Origin: Scenedesmus sp. ARA3
Taxonomy: Eukaryota; Chlorophyta; Chlorophyceae; Sphaeropleales; Scenedesmaceae
Assembly: GCA_004335835.1 (NCBI GenBank)
Contig: RWJK01001612.1
Location: 62,001 to 126,000, forward strand
Length of the DNA: 64,000 nucleotides
Reading direction: 5' to 3'
Shown in pieces: positions 35,462 to 51,816 of the stretch. How positions within the stretch are numbered: position 1 is the first letter of the stretch; each line of letters opens with the position of its first letter. The position numbers were made by a program, and so were the translations under genes. A model generated the notes under the pieces. The model saw nothing but the letters and a program-made list of their open reading frames with translations. It made no database searches and was not told the DNA's origin.

Positions 35462-35909
35462 ACAGCAGTCCCTGCCCTTCCCTGGTGGGCAGGGTGCCAT
35501 GGGCCAGGCAGTGCATGTAGCGCAGCAACAGCAGCAGCAGCAGCTATCGCTGCAGCACCAGCAGCAGCTGCAAGCGCGACTGCTGCAGCAAGCACAGCAG
35601 CAAGCACAGCAGGCGCAGCAGCAGCGGGCGCGCGAGGATGCCCTGAAGGCACACCAGGCCATGATGCAGCAGCAGGGGCCACCTGGGGGCCGCGGGCCGA
35701 CCGCCGCTGCTCCTGGTGCACAGCGCATCATGCCCGGCAACACAGCAGGCATGACCAGCGCGCAGGCAGCCCTAGCAAGTGCAGATGCAGCAGCAGCCAA
35801 GTCCAAGAAGGGCCCTATCGTGGCTGGGCCGCCAGGTCCCAGCATGGCCCGGCCCCCAGGGGTTGCAATGCTGCAGGCTGGTGCACTGAGCCTGCAGCAA
35901 CAGCAGCAC

Positions 35910-35943
<34 letters not shown>

Positions 35944-37202
35944 TGGCAGAGGCAGCCAAGAAGCGCAAGCGCGCGGATTCGCTGCTGCCGCCGCCACCAG
36001 AGGATGCGCTGAGCATGGAAGCTGTCTTTGGCCGTGCACGCATGGGTGGGGGCACAGCAGCACTTGCAGGACTGCCTGGTATGCCGCTGTCTGTGTCTGC
36101 TGCTGCTGGAGCGCTGGGCACTGACGGCCCTGCTCTATCAGTGGATGAGATCCTGCGGCGGCCCGAGTACCAGCGCGCAGCAGCAGCAGCTGCTGCAGCC
36201 GCCGCAGGCAAGCCTGGCGCGGGCGGCGCTGCGGGCTTGAAGGGGGCCAAGGGCAGGGACGGCCGGAGGGATGATGAGGGCCGCGTGCTGCCGGAGTCCC
36301 AGCTGCGGCGGCTGATGGAGCTGCAGGGCCTCAACAAGGTGTGCAGTGTGTGGCTGAGATTTGATATGCGTTCTTGTATTGTTCTACATGTATGCTGCAT
36401 GCTGTGGCAGTTGCTCAGTGTGTGGCGTGTGTCGTGTGTAGGCGGCTGATGGAGCTGCAGGGCCTGAACAAGGTGTGCAGCGTGCGGCTGTGATGCGGCT
36501 TCCTGTGTCGTGCTACGTGTGTGCTGCAGCTCTGCGACAATTGCTGAGTGTTTTGCGTGAGTGTTTGCGTGTGTGGGCAGCGGATGGAGCTGCAGGGCCT
36601 CAACAAGTGGTGCAGTTCACTTTTGCAGCAGCACTTGGCTGAAGCACGCGCTGTGTGTACTATGCTGTGTGGTGCGGTGCAGCAGTTGCTCTGTGGATTG
36701 CGTCCGTTGTGTAGATGTGGGCAGCTGGTCTGTATGTGGCTACCAGCAGCTGCTGCGGCCAGTCGTCAATGTGAGCTCGTGCAACTCTACTGCTATGTGC
36801 CACATCCGCCACCCACATGTTGTCTGTCATGCCGTGTCTGTCACCCTGCAGGCCTTCCGCATGCAGCCGGAGCTTCAGGAGCAGCTCACCAAGCTCACAG
36901 AGGCCTTTGTCAGCGACGCAGTCGACTTTGGCTGCGCACTTGCGGCGCGCCGCCGCGGCGCCACACTTCGGCCCTCTGACCTGGCCCTGTACATGCAGCG
37001 CAGCCACCACATCTACGTACCAGGGTTTAATAAGGAGTACAGGCAGTACAAGCGGCCAGTGCCCTCAGAGCTGCATAAAGCCCGTACCATACTGGTGCGT
37101 AAGGCGCAGCTGCACCCGCAGCAGCAGCAGCAGCAGGCGGCGGCTGCAGCTGGCGAGGGTGGCGGCAAGGCTGGCGGGGTGCGCTTCAGCGGCGCTGAGT
37201 GA
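34812..37202 (+). CDS. TAF12: TAF12, TFIID/SAGA histone-fold subunit
   Basis: A subunit shared by TFIID and SAGA that pairs with TAF4 or ADA1 through a histone fold. Three exons join in phase (34812-34895, 35085-36338, 36852-37202) to 562 aa. The N-terminal 400 residues are rich in Gln, Ala, Met and Pro (MQPSGGLPG, then long Q runs), with a KKRKRAD nuclear-localisation-like patch near residue 315. The conserved region begins LPESQLRRLMELQGLNK at the end of exon 2. Exon 3 holds the histone fold: LTEAFVSDAVDFGCALAARR, TLRPSDLALYMQRSHHIYVP and PSELHKARTILVRK match TAF12 closely. It ends RFSGAE. The exon 2 end is repeated twice in the next intron. TGTAA lies 53 bases past the stop (37255-37259). 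Confidence 0.9.
36307..36615 (+). repeat. TAF12 exon 2 end repeated three times, about 135-bp period
   Basis: The exon end encoding RLMELQGLNK plus donor GTGTGCAG (36307-36346) recurs at 36441-36480 with 39 of 40 identical and at 36580-36615 with more change. Copy 2 is framed by AG before and GT after, like a 31-base micro-exon, but including it would shift the frame. In copy 3 the donor is broken (aagTGGTGCAG). The intervening intron sequence is also recognisably repeated. Confidence 0.88.
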
Positions 37203-38995
37203 GGGTTGGGCGTGGGCATGTTGGTGTGCTTGTGCTTGCAACCCTGGTGTGTGATGTAAGGCGCTGATGGAGCGTCGTGTCATTTGCGCTTTCAGCCGTT
37301 GTTGAAGTAGTTGTGCTGCTCAGCTTGTGCAAGGCTGCCAACTGCGACATGACAGGTGCAGCCGTTGTCCTGTGCTGGCAGGACTGTGCTGCCATCTCTG
37401 ATTGGCATTGCAGTGCTGCTGATGTAGGTGTCTGGTTGCATGCTGTGCGGTAGAGCTGCATGGTTTCATCAGCCTGCAGGGCTGCATGTGATAAGGGACA
37501 CAGCATCATTGTATGCGACGCATGAGCCAATGTTGGCGCCACTCTGTGCCAGGGTGACCCAGCATCAGCTGGAGATTCAGTCCAATCACAGGCATGCGCC
37601 CACATAGGGGGCCTGTCGTCGACATCTCGAGTGCTGCATAGCACCCAAGCCCTGCAGAGTTGATTGGTTGGCACAGGCCTGTGGACAGTAAGACCTCCTT
37701 GGTATGCATGTTGTCGCTTGCAGGCTGTCAATATGTCATATGCTCTGCCACAGGCCTGCTGTGCAGCGCTGTGGTGCAATGCTGCGGGCACATGCGGGTG
37801 CAATGCTGTGCAGCATCATCTGCTGATGCTATACCATACCCTGATGCACCTGAAGTGTGTGAACATGTCTCTCAGCGAGCTGGGCACACCAACAAAGTTT
37901 TGAGGGCTATTTGCCTGATCATGCAGGCACTTGCTAGGGAGGTTATGTTACAGCTATCTCACCCGTTTTAGACATCTGCTTTGCTGGCTTGAGTTAGAGT
38001 TGTGTGGGGTTCAGGTTGCTTGGTACATAAGTACCACGACATAGCTGTTTAGTAGCAAGGGTAACTGACACCGCCTGGCACAGAGATGCACAGTCATCGT
38101 ACATCAGCTGGGACCTAGAGTCCTGACGGGCTGCACCTTTGATGTTTGAGCAGGTATAGTGTTACCGGGGCAGGTGCTGTTGCCAAGCAGTGGTCGAAAA
38201 TCAATAGCTTGAGCATCAACTGCGCCACGTCTTATGCACAACTCTGAGCCACGCAGCTGCACAGTGCTCACGTTGCTACTAGCAGACGTGCTGCAAGACA
38301 GCCCTGAACCTTGTCATCGCCATAACCACACCACCCACCAGGCCGTACTACGGCTGGAGCCCTGTGACCCATTGTCACCCGCAACTAGGGCAGCTGTCAA
38401 CACGATGCAGCCACTGCAAGCAGCTGCGACACACTGCGGAACCCAGTGGCATAACTCAGGCAGCTCTGAGGTCTACCGTCTATTCCATGCATGTACATGC
38501 ATCTATCATTCGTCCAGCTGAAAGAACAACATCAGCAGAGCTTGCAGGCCTGCCAGCATGGCTTTTGCGAAGCCCTGTTGAACCCAAGCTGATGAATGAC
38601 AGCAGTGCACACTGACCATCTGTGAGCTGAGCTGCAACACCGCACCATGCTGCCTCATCTGTTGGCAGCAACACCAATAAACACATATCAAAGCAACGGA
38701 TAACAGAATCGTCCGACAGACAGGACTGCTGCAGCAAATAGCTGCTACTGTCATCTGCGCACAGACTTCACACGACCACTGTGATGCTCAGCATGGCCTG
38801 CTTGCTGCTGCGTACGCTGCTCCCAACAATGCTGGCTGCTGCTGTTGATGGTGCGGCTGCTGGTGTTGCTGCTGCAAAGCATATAAACTGCTGCTGACAA
38901 GCCACTAGCTGCTACTTCTGCTATTGCGCCTGCACGTGCCACTGCTGCCACTACTGCTGTCACCCCTGCTGCTGCTGCTGCTGCTGTTGCTGCTG
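37203..38995. other. Convergent intergenic region, TAF12 / sulfotransferase
   Basis: 1.8 kb between facing 3' ends. No coding block was recognised on either strand. A minus-strand TGTAA occurs at 37948-37952. Confidence 0.35.
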
Positions 38996-39826
38996 TCAGA
39001 TGCTCTCCAGCGGCTGCGGCAGGCGTGGGAAGCGCTGCAGGTAGGACTCGTAGGTGCCCATGCAGCCGGCATCACCCATGCGGCGCAGCGTCTCGGTGTC
39101 ATTCAGCAGCCGTGCTGCTGGGTGGTCCGGTGGCAGCTCCCTCGCGTAGTGGCCCTTGTTGAACTTCAGTGCGCAGTCATAGAAGGAGTCCGGCTTCTGG
39201 ATGCCAAACCAAGCCAGCAGCTCATCCAAGAAGTAAGGGTTTAGCGAGCCTGCGGCGATTTTGAGGTCCTCATAGAAGAAGACCTTGTAGTTTGACTGCG
39301 TGGCGCAGCCTGGGGTTGTGTCGCTGCCAAAGACCTCCTGGAACATGCGCGTCCAGCTCTCACACATGCGGGTGGACACGTCATACCAATCCTGCCAGTC
39401 CCAGTCCTCTGGGTCAACGTATCCCGTGTGGCTGTGCGTGTTGAGCCGCTGGTACTCGCCCCTGATGCTGTGCAGGGGGTTACGGATGACCACCACTGCA
39501 CGGTTCCACCTGGAGCAGTACTTCAGCTTGTGGGTCTTCACGACGATGCTGTGGTTGTACTTGTCGCTGTGATCGCACTCGGCCTTGAAGACAGGCGCCA
39601 GCGTCTTGTCGCAGTACACGCTTGTGGTGTGATAGCCGGTGAGCGTCTCGATGATGTGCCGTACCCATGTGTTGCCCGAGCCTGGGTATGACATAAGAGC
39701 TGTTGAAGGTTGTGGCTCCTTTAGATATGTTCTAGAAGTGGGGCAGCATACTACGTCCACAGGGGGCTTGGCTGCAGCTGCAAATTGGCTGCAGCCCAGC
39801 AGCACCAGCACCACTGATAGCATCAT
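38996..39826 (-). CDS. Secretory-pathway sulfotransferase, intronless
   Basis: Transfers sulfate from PAPS, probably to a glycan or protein in the Golgi. A single uninterrupted frame of 276 aa. The N-terminus MMLSVVLVLLGCSQFAAAAK is a signal peptide or anchor. The PAPS 5'-phosphosulfate loop is YPGSGNTW (47-54), and the 3'-phosphate motif lies in VVVIRNPLHS (111-120). Paired Cys residues and W-rich DPEDWDWQDWYD suggest a lumenal domain like WSC-domain-associated or TPST-like sulfotransferases. It ends QPLESI. It is the only long gene here without introns and has no Gln tract, unlike its neighbours. The acceptor substrate cannot be inferred. Confidence 0.8.
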   Translation of the reverse strand: MMLSVVLVLLGCSQFAAAAKPPVDVVCCPTSRTYLKEPQPSTALMSYPGSGNTWVRHIIETLTGYHTTSVYCDKTLAPVFKAECDHSDKYNHSIVVKTHKLKYCSRWNRAVVVIRNPLHSIRGEYQRLNTHSHTGYVDPEDWDWQDWYDVSTRMCESWTRMFQEVFGSDTTPGCATQSNYKVFFYEDLKIAAGSLNPYFLDELLAWFGIQKPDSFYDCALKFNKGHYARELPPDHPAARLLNDTETLRRMGDAGCMGTYESYLQRFPRLPQPLESI

Positions 39827-40533
39827 TCTGCCAACTTCTGCAACTACGTATGGTTAGAAGACTCAGTGGGATGTTCTGGATTACGCTGCAGCCAAGCAAT
39901 GCTTGGCATGCAGGGAACGAGCACTACAAACGCGATACAGATGGTTCGGCTGGACTGTTGCGATCGAGGTGAAGCCAATCTCAGCAATACAAATATGATT
40001 GTTTATGCAGAACATGCCTGCCTGGACATTTGCTGCTGCTGTCTTGTCAGTCGAAAACGCGGCAAACGTTTCGGCACAAAACCGCTCAAACCAGCTTGGC
40101 CAATACTGACGCAATTAAATTGCCTCATATTACTCAAATTTCTCGTGTTCCACTTGAGCTGCTGCCCAGCCTGCTCTTCTAGTTGCCATAATGAGGCTCA
40201 TCTCACATCAGTCTTACTGCGCCAACAGACGCATGCGTGATCAAAACGACTTGAAACGTGACTCATTCACACTTCAAACAATGCACAACGTGATTCTGCA
40301 AGCTGGCATTGACAGGACCCAGCATCTGCTGCTGCAAGTTCTGGAGGTGCCGGGCAGTGGCACAAGTCCAGCGCTGAAGGCACTCTTGTTCTCAACCAGC
40401 GGGAGCAAAGTGCAGATGCTTGCCAAAACAAAACCAAGAGCTAGTTGGTGGGGAGCTCAGCTGCTGAGCCACCACAGATCTGCAGCCCCACACAAACAAT
40501 AGTCACTGCAGTACTGCACTGCTAGTAGGTGTG
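39827..40533. other. Intergenic: GH99 3' flank and sulfotransferase promoter side
   Basis: About 0.7 kb between two leftward genes, AT-rich at 40100-40140. No coding block was recognised. Confidence 0.35.
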
Positions 40534-42663
40534 CTACAGCTCTCTATCCTGGTAGTCTGTGCCATGGCTGGTGGATTGCCGGCTCTCAACGAAGTGGCTT
40601 GCACACTCCTTTGTTATATCCATGTACAAATTGGGCCCGCCTTCACCATAATCCTGGTAGGGCTTGCCGGTCTCCTCATCCACCCATGGCTGCACTGCCT
40701 CAATCTGCACAGCATACAGCAGCGACGCACAGTCTTCAGCAACAGCAGCAAGGCGTTTGACCAAGGATCTTGAGCAGATGCTTGCCAGCAGTAACCATGC
40801 CTTCGACTGCCCACATGCAGCAGCATGTCGGCAGTTAGCCTGTGACAGAATCGCCCTAGCAGCAACATGGTGACTGCTCCTGCTTTCAACAGTTCCTTGG
40901 TGCATCACCTGTGTCCCCTCTCCCCACTCGTTAAAGGATGTGATGGAGACAGCATGTGCCGGCTGTGCCAGCTGCCAGTATCTTCTGTACCTGCAGCAGC
41001 AGCATCAGCAGGAGCAGGAGCAGCAGCAGCCACAAGCAGTGCATAGTTGTGATGCTGGTGTGGCAACAGTGCTGTCATCCGACCAGCATCAGGTTAACCG
41101 CCTGCAGTGCTCAGTGCAGCAGTGCTGGTGTATCAAGCAATGGGCTGCCATGCAGCTGACTGCAGGTGGGACAATCAGCAGCAGCACGCCTGCAAGATTG
41201 CAAATGAAGCTCTGGGTACCTTGCACCGTCCTCTCGTGGCCGGGTTGCTCCTGCATTCCATGGCCGGATGCGGCTGTCATCGTACCCTGGCAGCAGCAAC
41301 AGCGGCAAGCTGCAGCTGAGCCAAGAGCAGGGTGTAATGCATGCATGTACATGCAGCACACACAGCGGCTGTTGCCTTCTACCCTGGTCCACTTCTGGAA
41401 CATGCAGCAGGAACGCTGTCAACGACAGACAGGGCTGTTGCTGATGCTGTCACACACACACACACACGCATTGACCAGGGCATCATTGCTTATATCAACA
41501 GCTGTGCAGTCCTCTGCTGTGCCTCACCTGGGCCTATGCTTGCAACAAACAGCTGGTCGTGGTCATTGGCCCACCTGCAGGCAGTGCCAGCAGGCAGATT
41601 AGCACTAGTTATACCCACCCCCATGCATGTCGAGCATGTGGCTGGTTGTAGCCACACTTGCGTACAGTAGGTCACATGCCAGCGTTGAGCCTGCAGCACA
41701 CCCACTGCCCCCTGCTCTGTCAACACAAATAGAAAACAGGGAAACCTGTGCAGGACCACCACGCGTCACTGCTGCTGCTGGACAGGCACAACCTGCTGTT
41801 AGCAGCGTCCGCCGCCTGACGCTGCTGTTCATCAGTTACACAATCGGCTGCTTGCACATGCATGTGTTCAGCAAGCCCAGTGCCGGCCCTCCTCTGCTCA
41901 CTCTGCAATCTGCTGCCAGTGCTCGGGGTTGCTTGCGTAGCTGACTGCGTCGCTGGCAAAGTAGGTGTAGAAGCCGTCAAAGCCGCCCAGCAGCAGCTCA
42001 TCGCCCTCCTTGAGGTCAAGCATCAGCCCGATGAACACGCCTGCAGCCATTGCCCCAGCAGCAGCAGCAGCAGCAGCAGCACATGTTCCCCCTTGAGCTC
42101 CAGCATCAGCCAATGAACAAATCTGCAGCAGCCACAACAGAACAGCAAGCATTGTCACGCAACAACTGCATGTTCTGAACAGCGGCTAGTGCTGTATGGT
42201 GGGACCTGCTGACACTGCAGCTGACTAATTGCGCAGTCATGAACGCTTTCTCAGCAGTGTGTACACATCTCTGTAAGTAAATCAGTCAGCGCAACCCACC
42301 GTCCAGCTCGGTGCCGCGCACGCTGACGTCGCCGCCCTTGCCCAGCAGCCGCGCCCACTGCGCAGCAGGCAGCCGGTAGCTGTCATACACAAAGTACACC
42401 GGCCGCCCGCCCAGCCGCATCAGGCCCTGCGATGCGTTGTGCTGCGACATGAGGTGCTGCAGGTCGGCCCGCACACTCTCCACGCTGCGGCCTGCGGTGG
42501 TGTGAGTGCGGCGGCAAGCCAAGCGGCAGCTGGAAAAGCTGAGTGCACATGGCAGCAGCAATGCTGAGGCAATGGAGATGTCCTCTAAACAGATGGACTT
42601 GAACTGTGTTTGGCGCTTGTATCAGGGGTAGCTCAACAACTATGCGCCAGCCGGCAATGGCGG

Positions 42664-42694
<31 letters not shown>

Positions 42695-43925
42695 AACGTT
42701 AATACATGCTGTGTATGCCATCTCCTGAACACCAGCTGTTGGCCCTTTCTCTCACCACCAACACCTTGGCTGATTTGGTCATTCAGACGGCAGTGCAGCA
42801 ATATAACACCCAGCTCTGCGAATTGCTGCTGCTGCTGCTCACCTTCATACGGCTCCAGGTGGAACGCCACCTTGAGCTGCTGCTGCTGCTCTGCCTCAGC
42901 CAGCACCAGCCCCAGCACCTGGTCTGTGTTCACGCCCTGCGTGTCGTGGCTGCCGGCACGCCAGGTGGGGCCCCACCAGGACACCACCTGCAGCCACAGC
43001 GGCATGCAGCACCACACACAACATCACCACCCAGCAACCTTTTTAGCCTAAGTATCTGAAGCTGTCGCTATCTAAGTGCAGCTCAAGCAAGTAGATGCAC
43101 AGAAACATTTAGTTCCAAGTTGGAGCCATCTGCTGCTAGCAGATGAGGCAGCGCAAGCTGCGTGAGAGTGCATTGCCAGGTGGAGGTTGGGGTCAAGCAG
43201 CGCAGCTGGGAAGCATCTGGGCGGCAGGCAGCTTGCTGTTGTGTTGGCAGCTGGCCTACAAGGCCTGGCTGCTCATGCCTGCTGTCTCTTGCTGCTGCAG
43301 CTGCTGCACAAGTCAATCCCTTGCCCTGTTACACAGCCGCCTCACCATGCCCGTTATGTTTGCATCAACCATCTCCCGTATGTGCGTCCTGATGGTTGCT
43401 GGATCGCTTGATGAGTAGGGGCCTTTCTGAGGGTAGAAGGGCGAGTGCACATTCTTTGGGGGATCAAAGCGGCTGCCAAACTCATAGCTGTCCTTCTGTT
43501 TTGCATCCCAGTGTGGCAGCACTTCATGGTTCCAGTGCTGGTACTGGCCATCCGTCTCAGGAGCACCATACCTGCAAGGCGACACACACAGCAGAAGCTG
43601 CTGAGTACCGCCCTTGACACAACGACAAGACAATGCCGGACGGTGTTCTATACATGTCACGCACATGCAAAACATATGTTGGATCTGCTGCTTGCCGCAG
43701 TTGCTGTCACTGCCCCTTGCATGCAAGGTTGTGGACAGCTGCTGTTGGTAGATATTTTAAATGAACTTACCAGACATAATAGAACGCCATGACCTTCTCA
43801 CGCAGCTGTTCATGCAGGTATTGCAAACCTGTGTCATCTGCTGCTGCTACTGCTTGCTGGTTGCATAAGCACAGCCAGACGGTCCATACCAGCAGCACAA
43901 GTTTCTTGGTGTTTACAGGCGCCAT
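40534..43925 (-). CDS. GH99 endo-alpha-mannosidase-like glycosidase
   Basis: The family cleaves glucosylated mannose from N-glycans in the animal Golgi, or mannans in bacteria. Start ATG 43925; MAPVNTKKLVLLVWTVWLCL is a signal peptide or membrane anchor. Blocks follow in order: VMAFYYVW-YGAPETDGQYQHWNHEVLPHWD (split by an intron), SPFYPQKGPYSSSDP, VVSWWGPTW, VAFHLEPYEGR, GRPVYFVYDSYRLPAAQW, VRGTELDGVFIGLML, GFDGFYTYFASD, LFVASIGPGYDDSRIRPWN, VSITSFNEWGEGTQIE, and the end DYQDREL at 40534. The two Glu in NEWGE correspond to the GH99 catalytic pair; the His usual between them (NEWHE) is Gly here. About nine exons join in phase wherever checked. A CAG tract follows one donor (42824-42840) and CTG tracts precede two acceptors. 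Substrate in this alga is unknown. Confidence 0.87.
41451..41467. repeat. (CA)8 microsatellite
   Basis: A short CA dinucleotide run in a GH99 intron. Confidence 0.7.
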
Positions 43926-45379
43926 ACAGAGTTTCAAGACACACGCGGCGACAGAAGACGAGCCTAGCTGCCGATCATGAGGTGGTTGAGTTTGTTCCTG
44001 TATCTGTCGAGACAGCAGAGGTGGCGTAATGACGATCGAGGTCGATGGGTAGCAGATTCGGGACGAATGGATGGTACGCGGCACTGCTGGGTTGCGGACG
44101 AGCCGAATGAATGTCATCTGACAGTCCAGGGTTCGGTTCTAACTGTTACACAATAATAACCTGGCCCAGGCCACCTGGGCAAGCCTGCACTTGCTCTTGC
44201 AGTTTGAAGAGACATGCAGCATGCAGTCCCTACAGAGCTGTACTCAGCTGCTGTCAAAATAGTTGGTTACTGATTACACAACGCTCTGTTGTGTTCTGAT
44301 GTACACACATAACACACACGATCAGATCTGGTGTGCTGCTTGCTGTTCTGCATTGAACACGTTGGTACACTGCTGGTGGTCTAGAGGAACCATCACCTCT
44401 ATCCAGTTGCTGGCTGCCACTCACAGCCACAAAGCACAGCAGAGTGGGGACCGCTGGGTGCTCTCTTCGCATCACCTAGGGTAACCACCAAGCGCAAGTG
44501 CTCCCACAGCATGCTACAAAATGACAAGGCCCCGCCCTTGCCATGCAGAAAATGTATAAAAGAGGTCTGGCAGCCTCCCCAGTTCGCTCCAGATTATCAA
44601 GCCAGGAAGCCAAACACAGCCGCAGCTGACAACAGCTGCTGCGTGTACTGGCTGCAGCAGAGTCAAAACAGCAGAGCAAGCACTCTGCAATCACAACAGC
44701 TGCTGAGCAACGCCAACAGGAAGCACAATACAGCGTACTCAACACACTTCCTTTGCTTCAGCACAATGTATGTACCTGCGGCACTGCTTATATATGTGAT
44801 GGTACTACTCGGCTGAGGTACCATGCACAGCTGCTCCCAGATTTGGAAGAACAACAAGATGCCCCTCTGCTGTCTACGCTACCACCATGCCAACATGCGT
44901 CAGCAGCTCTGCACAGGCAGGAGCTACCCAGGGCATCAGCACACATGACGCGCACTCGCCCAACACATATAACCCGCACAGCATGCGCTCGAGCAACTCA
45001 CAACATAGGAGCATGTGCCTCACGAGGCGTGAGCCCTCATGCGGAGCTAGCAAACTAGCACTCTCTCACTCTCCAAGCGGCTGAGAAAGAGGGCCTGCAG
45101 GACAGCAGCAGCAGCAATGAGAAAGAGTCAGCAAAGCCTCAATGGGACATCCACCATGAGTGCATGCGATGTCTGGTTCATGAGTGCATGCAATGTCTGG
45201 TTCAGCGGTCACGCCATTCCTGAAGCTGTTTCTGTGCAACAAGCGCCCAAGTGCCATGTGTGCAAGCATACTGCTGTGCAAGCTTACACGCGTCGCTCAA
45301 ACTGCACCACTGCTGCACGATCCAGCATGGCTGCACGCTCGTGCCGTAGCCCACCTTTGCGGCACATGTGGTGTGTGCT
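43926..45379. other. Intergenic: B12D-like 3' flank and GH99 promoter side
   Basis: 1.45 kb between two leftward genes. A minus-strand TGTAA at 45284-45288, about 95 bases past the B12D-like stop, is a good polyadenylation candidate. A plus-strand TATAAAAG at about 44566 has no gene after it. A tandem pair (tgagtgcatgcgatgtctgg / tgagtgcatgcaatgtctgg) lies at 45157-45203. Confidence 0.4.
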
Positions 45380-46194
45380 TCACCGCCTAATGGCCATGGG
45401 GCCGTTGTTGAAGATGGTGATGTCGCCTGCCTCGATGCGGCTAGCAAAGAAGCCGCGGATGGTGTTGCGCCACTCCTCACCATATGCAGTGGAGGTCTTG
45501 CAGTCCAGGGGCATGTTGGTGGTCAGCCTGCCAGTTTGCAGGAGAGCAAAGATGGTCAGAGAGTCGGCTGTTTGTATACAGAGGTAGTGCAGCTGGTCAG
45601 CATGCACTGGTCGCGATTGAGCAGGTCAGCTGCTACACAGTAGACAGCTGCTGCTCCGTTGACACTTGTGCCTTATGTCAGCTTGCTGCTGACCTGTTGA
45701 GGGTCTGGCTGCTGCTGTTAAAGTTGATAAGGAAGCTGCTCGGGACATTGGGCCGGATTATGACATGCGAAGACTGGATTCAGTGTCACGCAGCTGTGAA
45801 AAACTAGCTGGGACGCCCACTCCCAACATTGCTCACCTGGTGTCTGGGTCGGCAGTCATGGTCCTGGTGACCATGTAAGCGAAGAGTGCACCAGCCAGAG
45901 CCACTGGGGCGGCAACTGGGTACACCTGCGATGAACAAGGGAGGGCGGGAGGCAAGGTTAGGCTCGGCTGGTTCCTGAAAGACCAAATAAGAGACATACT
46001 GTCAAAGATAACCTATTGTGCAGCTACTTTAAGGCACTTGTTGTCCAATGAGAGCCTGCAGAGCAGTCTCCTAGTTCTGTTGGCTGCTCCTGCCACGGCG
46101 CCCATTAGCCAGCTGCTCAGCGCAAAGTGAAAAGCGGCTTACTGACCTCCACGGGGAAGAACTTGGCCATAGTGGACACCTGCTTAGCTGCCAT
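45380..46194 (-). CDS. B12D/MLRQ (NDUFA4-like) small membrane protein
   Basis: Three exons (46147-46194, 45837-45925, 45380-45527) join exactly in phase to 94 aa. The start is MAAKQVSTMAKFFPVE. The core EVYPVAAPVALAGALFAYMV followed by RTMTADPDTR matches the B12D/MLRQ pattern: Pro-Glu-Val-Tyr-Pro, one membrane helix, then a basic and N/D-P-D-V/T-R segment. Members are small mitochondrial inner-membrane proteins linked to complexes I/IV, and in plants to development and stress. The C-terminal half (TSTAYGEEWRNTIRGFFASR, ending GPMAIRR) is not one I recognise from plant members. The call rests on the short N-terminal match and the hydrophobic helix. Confidence 0.65.
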
Positions 46195-46934
46195 CTTTCC
46201 GCTGTGTGCTGGTGTTGCGAAGAGTGCAAACAGAAGAGAGTGGAGAGGGCAGCGAAAAGTAAGGTGAGCACAACTTAAAGCTTCACTCAGCGGTCTACGG
46301 GTAGATATGGGCTTGCGGGTGTAGGTGGTTTAACGGGCGCAAGAATCACTAATCACGCATAACAGGGCAAGTTGACGCTACCTTTACGCTTCTTAAGATC
46401 TCCTCACCTGATTATGCCATTTGTTTAGCTCATCATTTTTTCATATACATGCATTTACACCAGCGCTGAGCGCCCGGCAGGCCAAAGGAAGCTAACCTGC
46501 CAAACCAAATAAGGCTTGCGGATCGCATATTTGTCACCCTACATGAACCGGCCTCATTCACGCAGCACTACAACAGGAACTAATGCATGTAAAGATCCTG
46601 CAAACAAGGGGCAAATACCAAGCACGCTGCAACAAGCACAGGTGCTACACCTGTGCTCAATGTCATATGAGTCATCCCAACATCCGCAATCCAGCTGGTG
46701 GGCTGTGTTCCCGTCGTTGAGCAAACCCAGCTCAGCTGTGCAACTCGCAACCACCAACCGCAACCCTGGCCAATGCGCACAACAGCGGTAAGGCCACAAG
46801 TCATCAAGCAGCAGCTGCTGCCACATTGCCCATCGCAGTGCAATGTCCCGTCACACCCGCCAAGCCCAACGCCATGCAGCAGCCAGCTGCACAGCCGCAG
46901 CTGCTGGCACTGCACCAACTCCCAGCGCAGCTGC
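46195..46934. other. Intergenic: enolase 3' flank and B12D-like promoter side
   Basis: 0.74 kb between two leftward genes. A minus-strand TGTAA at 46455-46459 would give enolase a 3' untranslated region of about 480 bases. AT-rich at 46390-46460. No coding block. Confidence 0.4.
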
Positions 46935-51286
<4,352 letters not shown>

Positions 51287-51816
51287 CTTTGCTCGTGTGC
51301 TTGTGCGTTGCTGACGGACAGGAATCAAGCGTGCACGGTTGAAGTGAATGCCAACAGCAGGGAGACGACAGATCATTCTTCAGGGAAGAGGCACGCGTTG
51401 CTTCGCCTGTTTAAGCCAAGGCGTGAGGGTTGCTGCCAAACCCTGAGCATCAACGCAGGCATTCTGGCCAAACGTCGCACCCCATTGGGCTGCAATTTCA
51501 ACAAACATTTACGTGGAGCGCAATGCGCGCAGGCACGTATCCATGTTGCTGCTGTGCACGTTGCCGCAGCAGTACCAACGAGGGTGCCATGCCAACACAA
51601 CCCAGCAGAACGCAAAACGTGCTCGTGATCAACACCAGCAACTGATATAACAGCGTAATGTCGAGTATGGGAGCCTGATCATGGATGTAAGACGCAGGGC
51701 AGCAGGTGCTGTACAGCTGGGCAACACCAGCACCTGATGGTGATGGTGCATGGTGGGTCTCTGTGCTGGTGGACACTGGTACCGCAACACTAGCCAGAGC
51801 CACATCCCGTCATGCG
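51287..51816. other. Intergenic: GEN1 3' flank and enolase promoter
   Basis: 530 bp between two leftward genes. No TATA box or coding block was recognised. Confidence 0.35.

Noticed and set aside
44560..44580. TATAAAAG element as a promoter
   Set aside because: No coding frame with a recognisable product follows on that strand before the B12D-like gene, which reads the other way.
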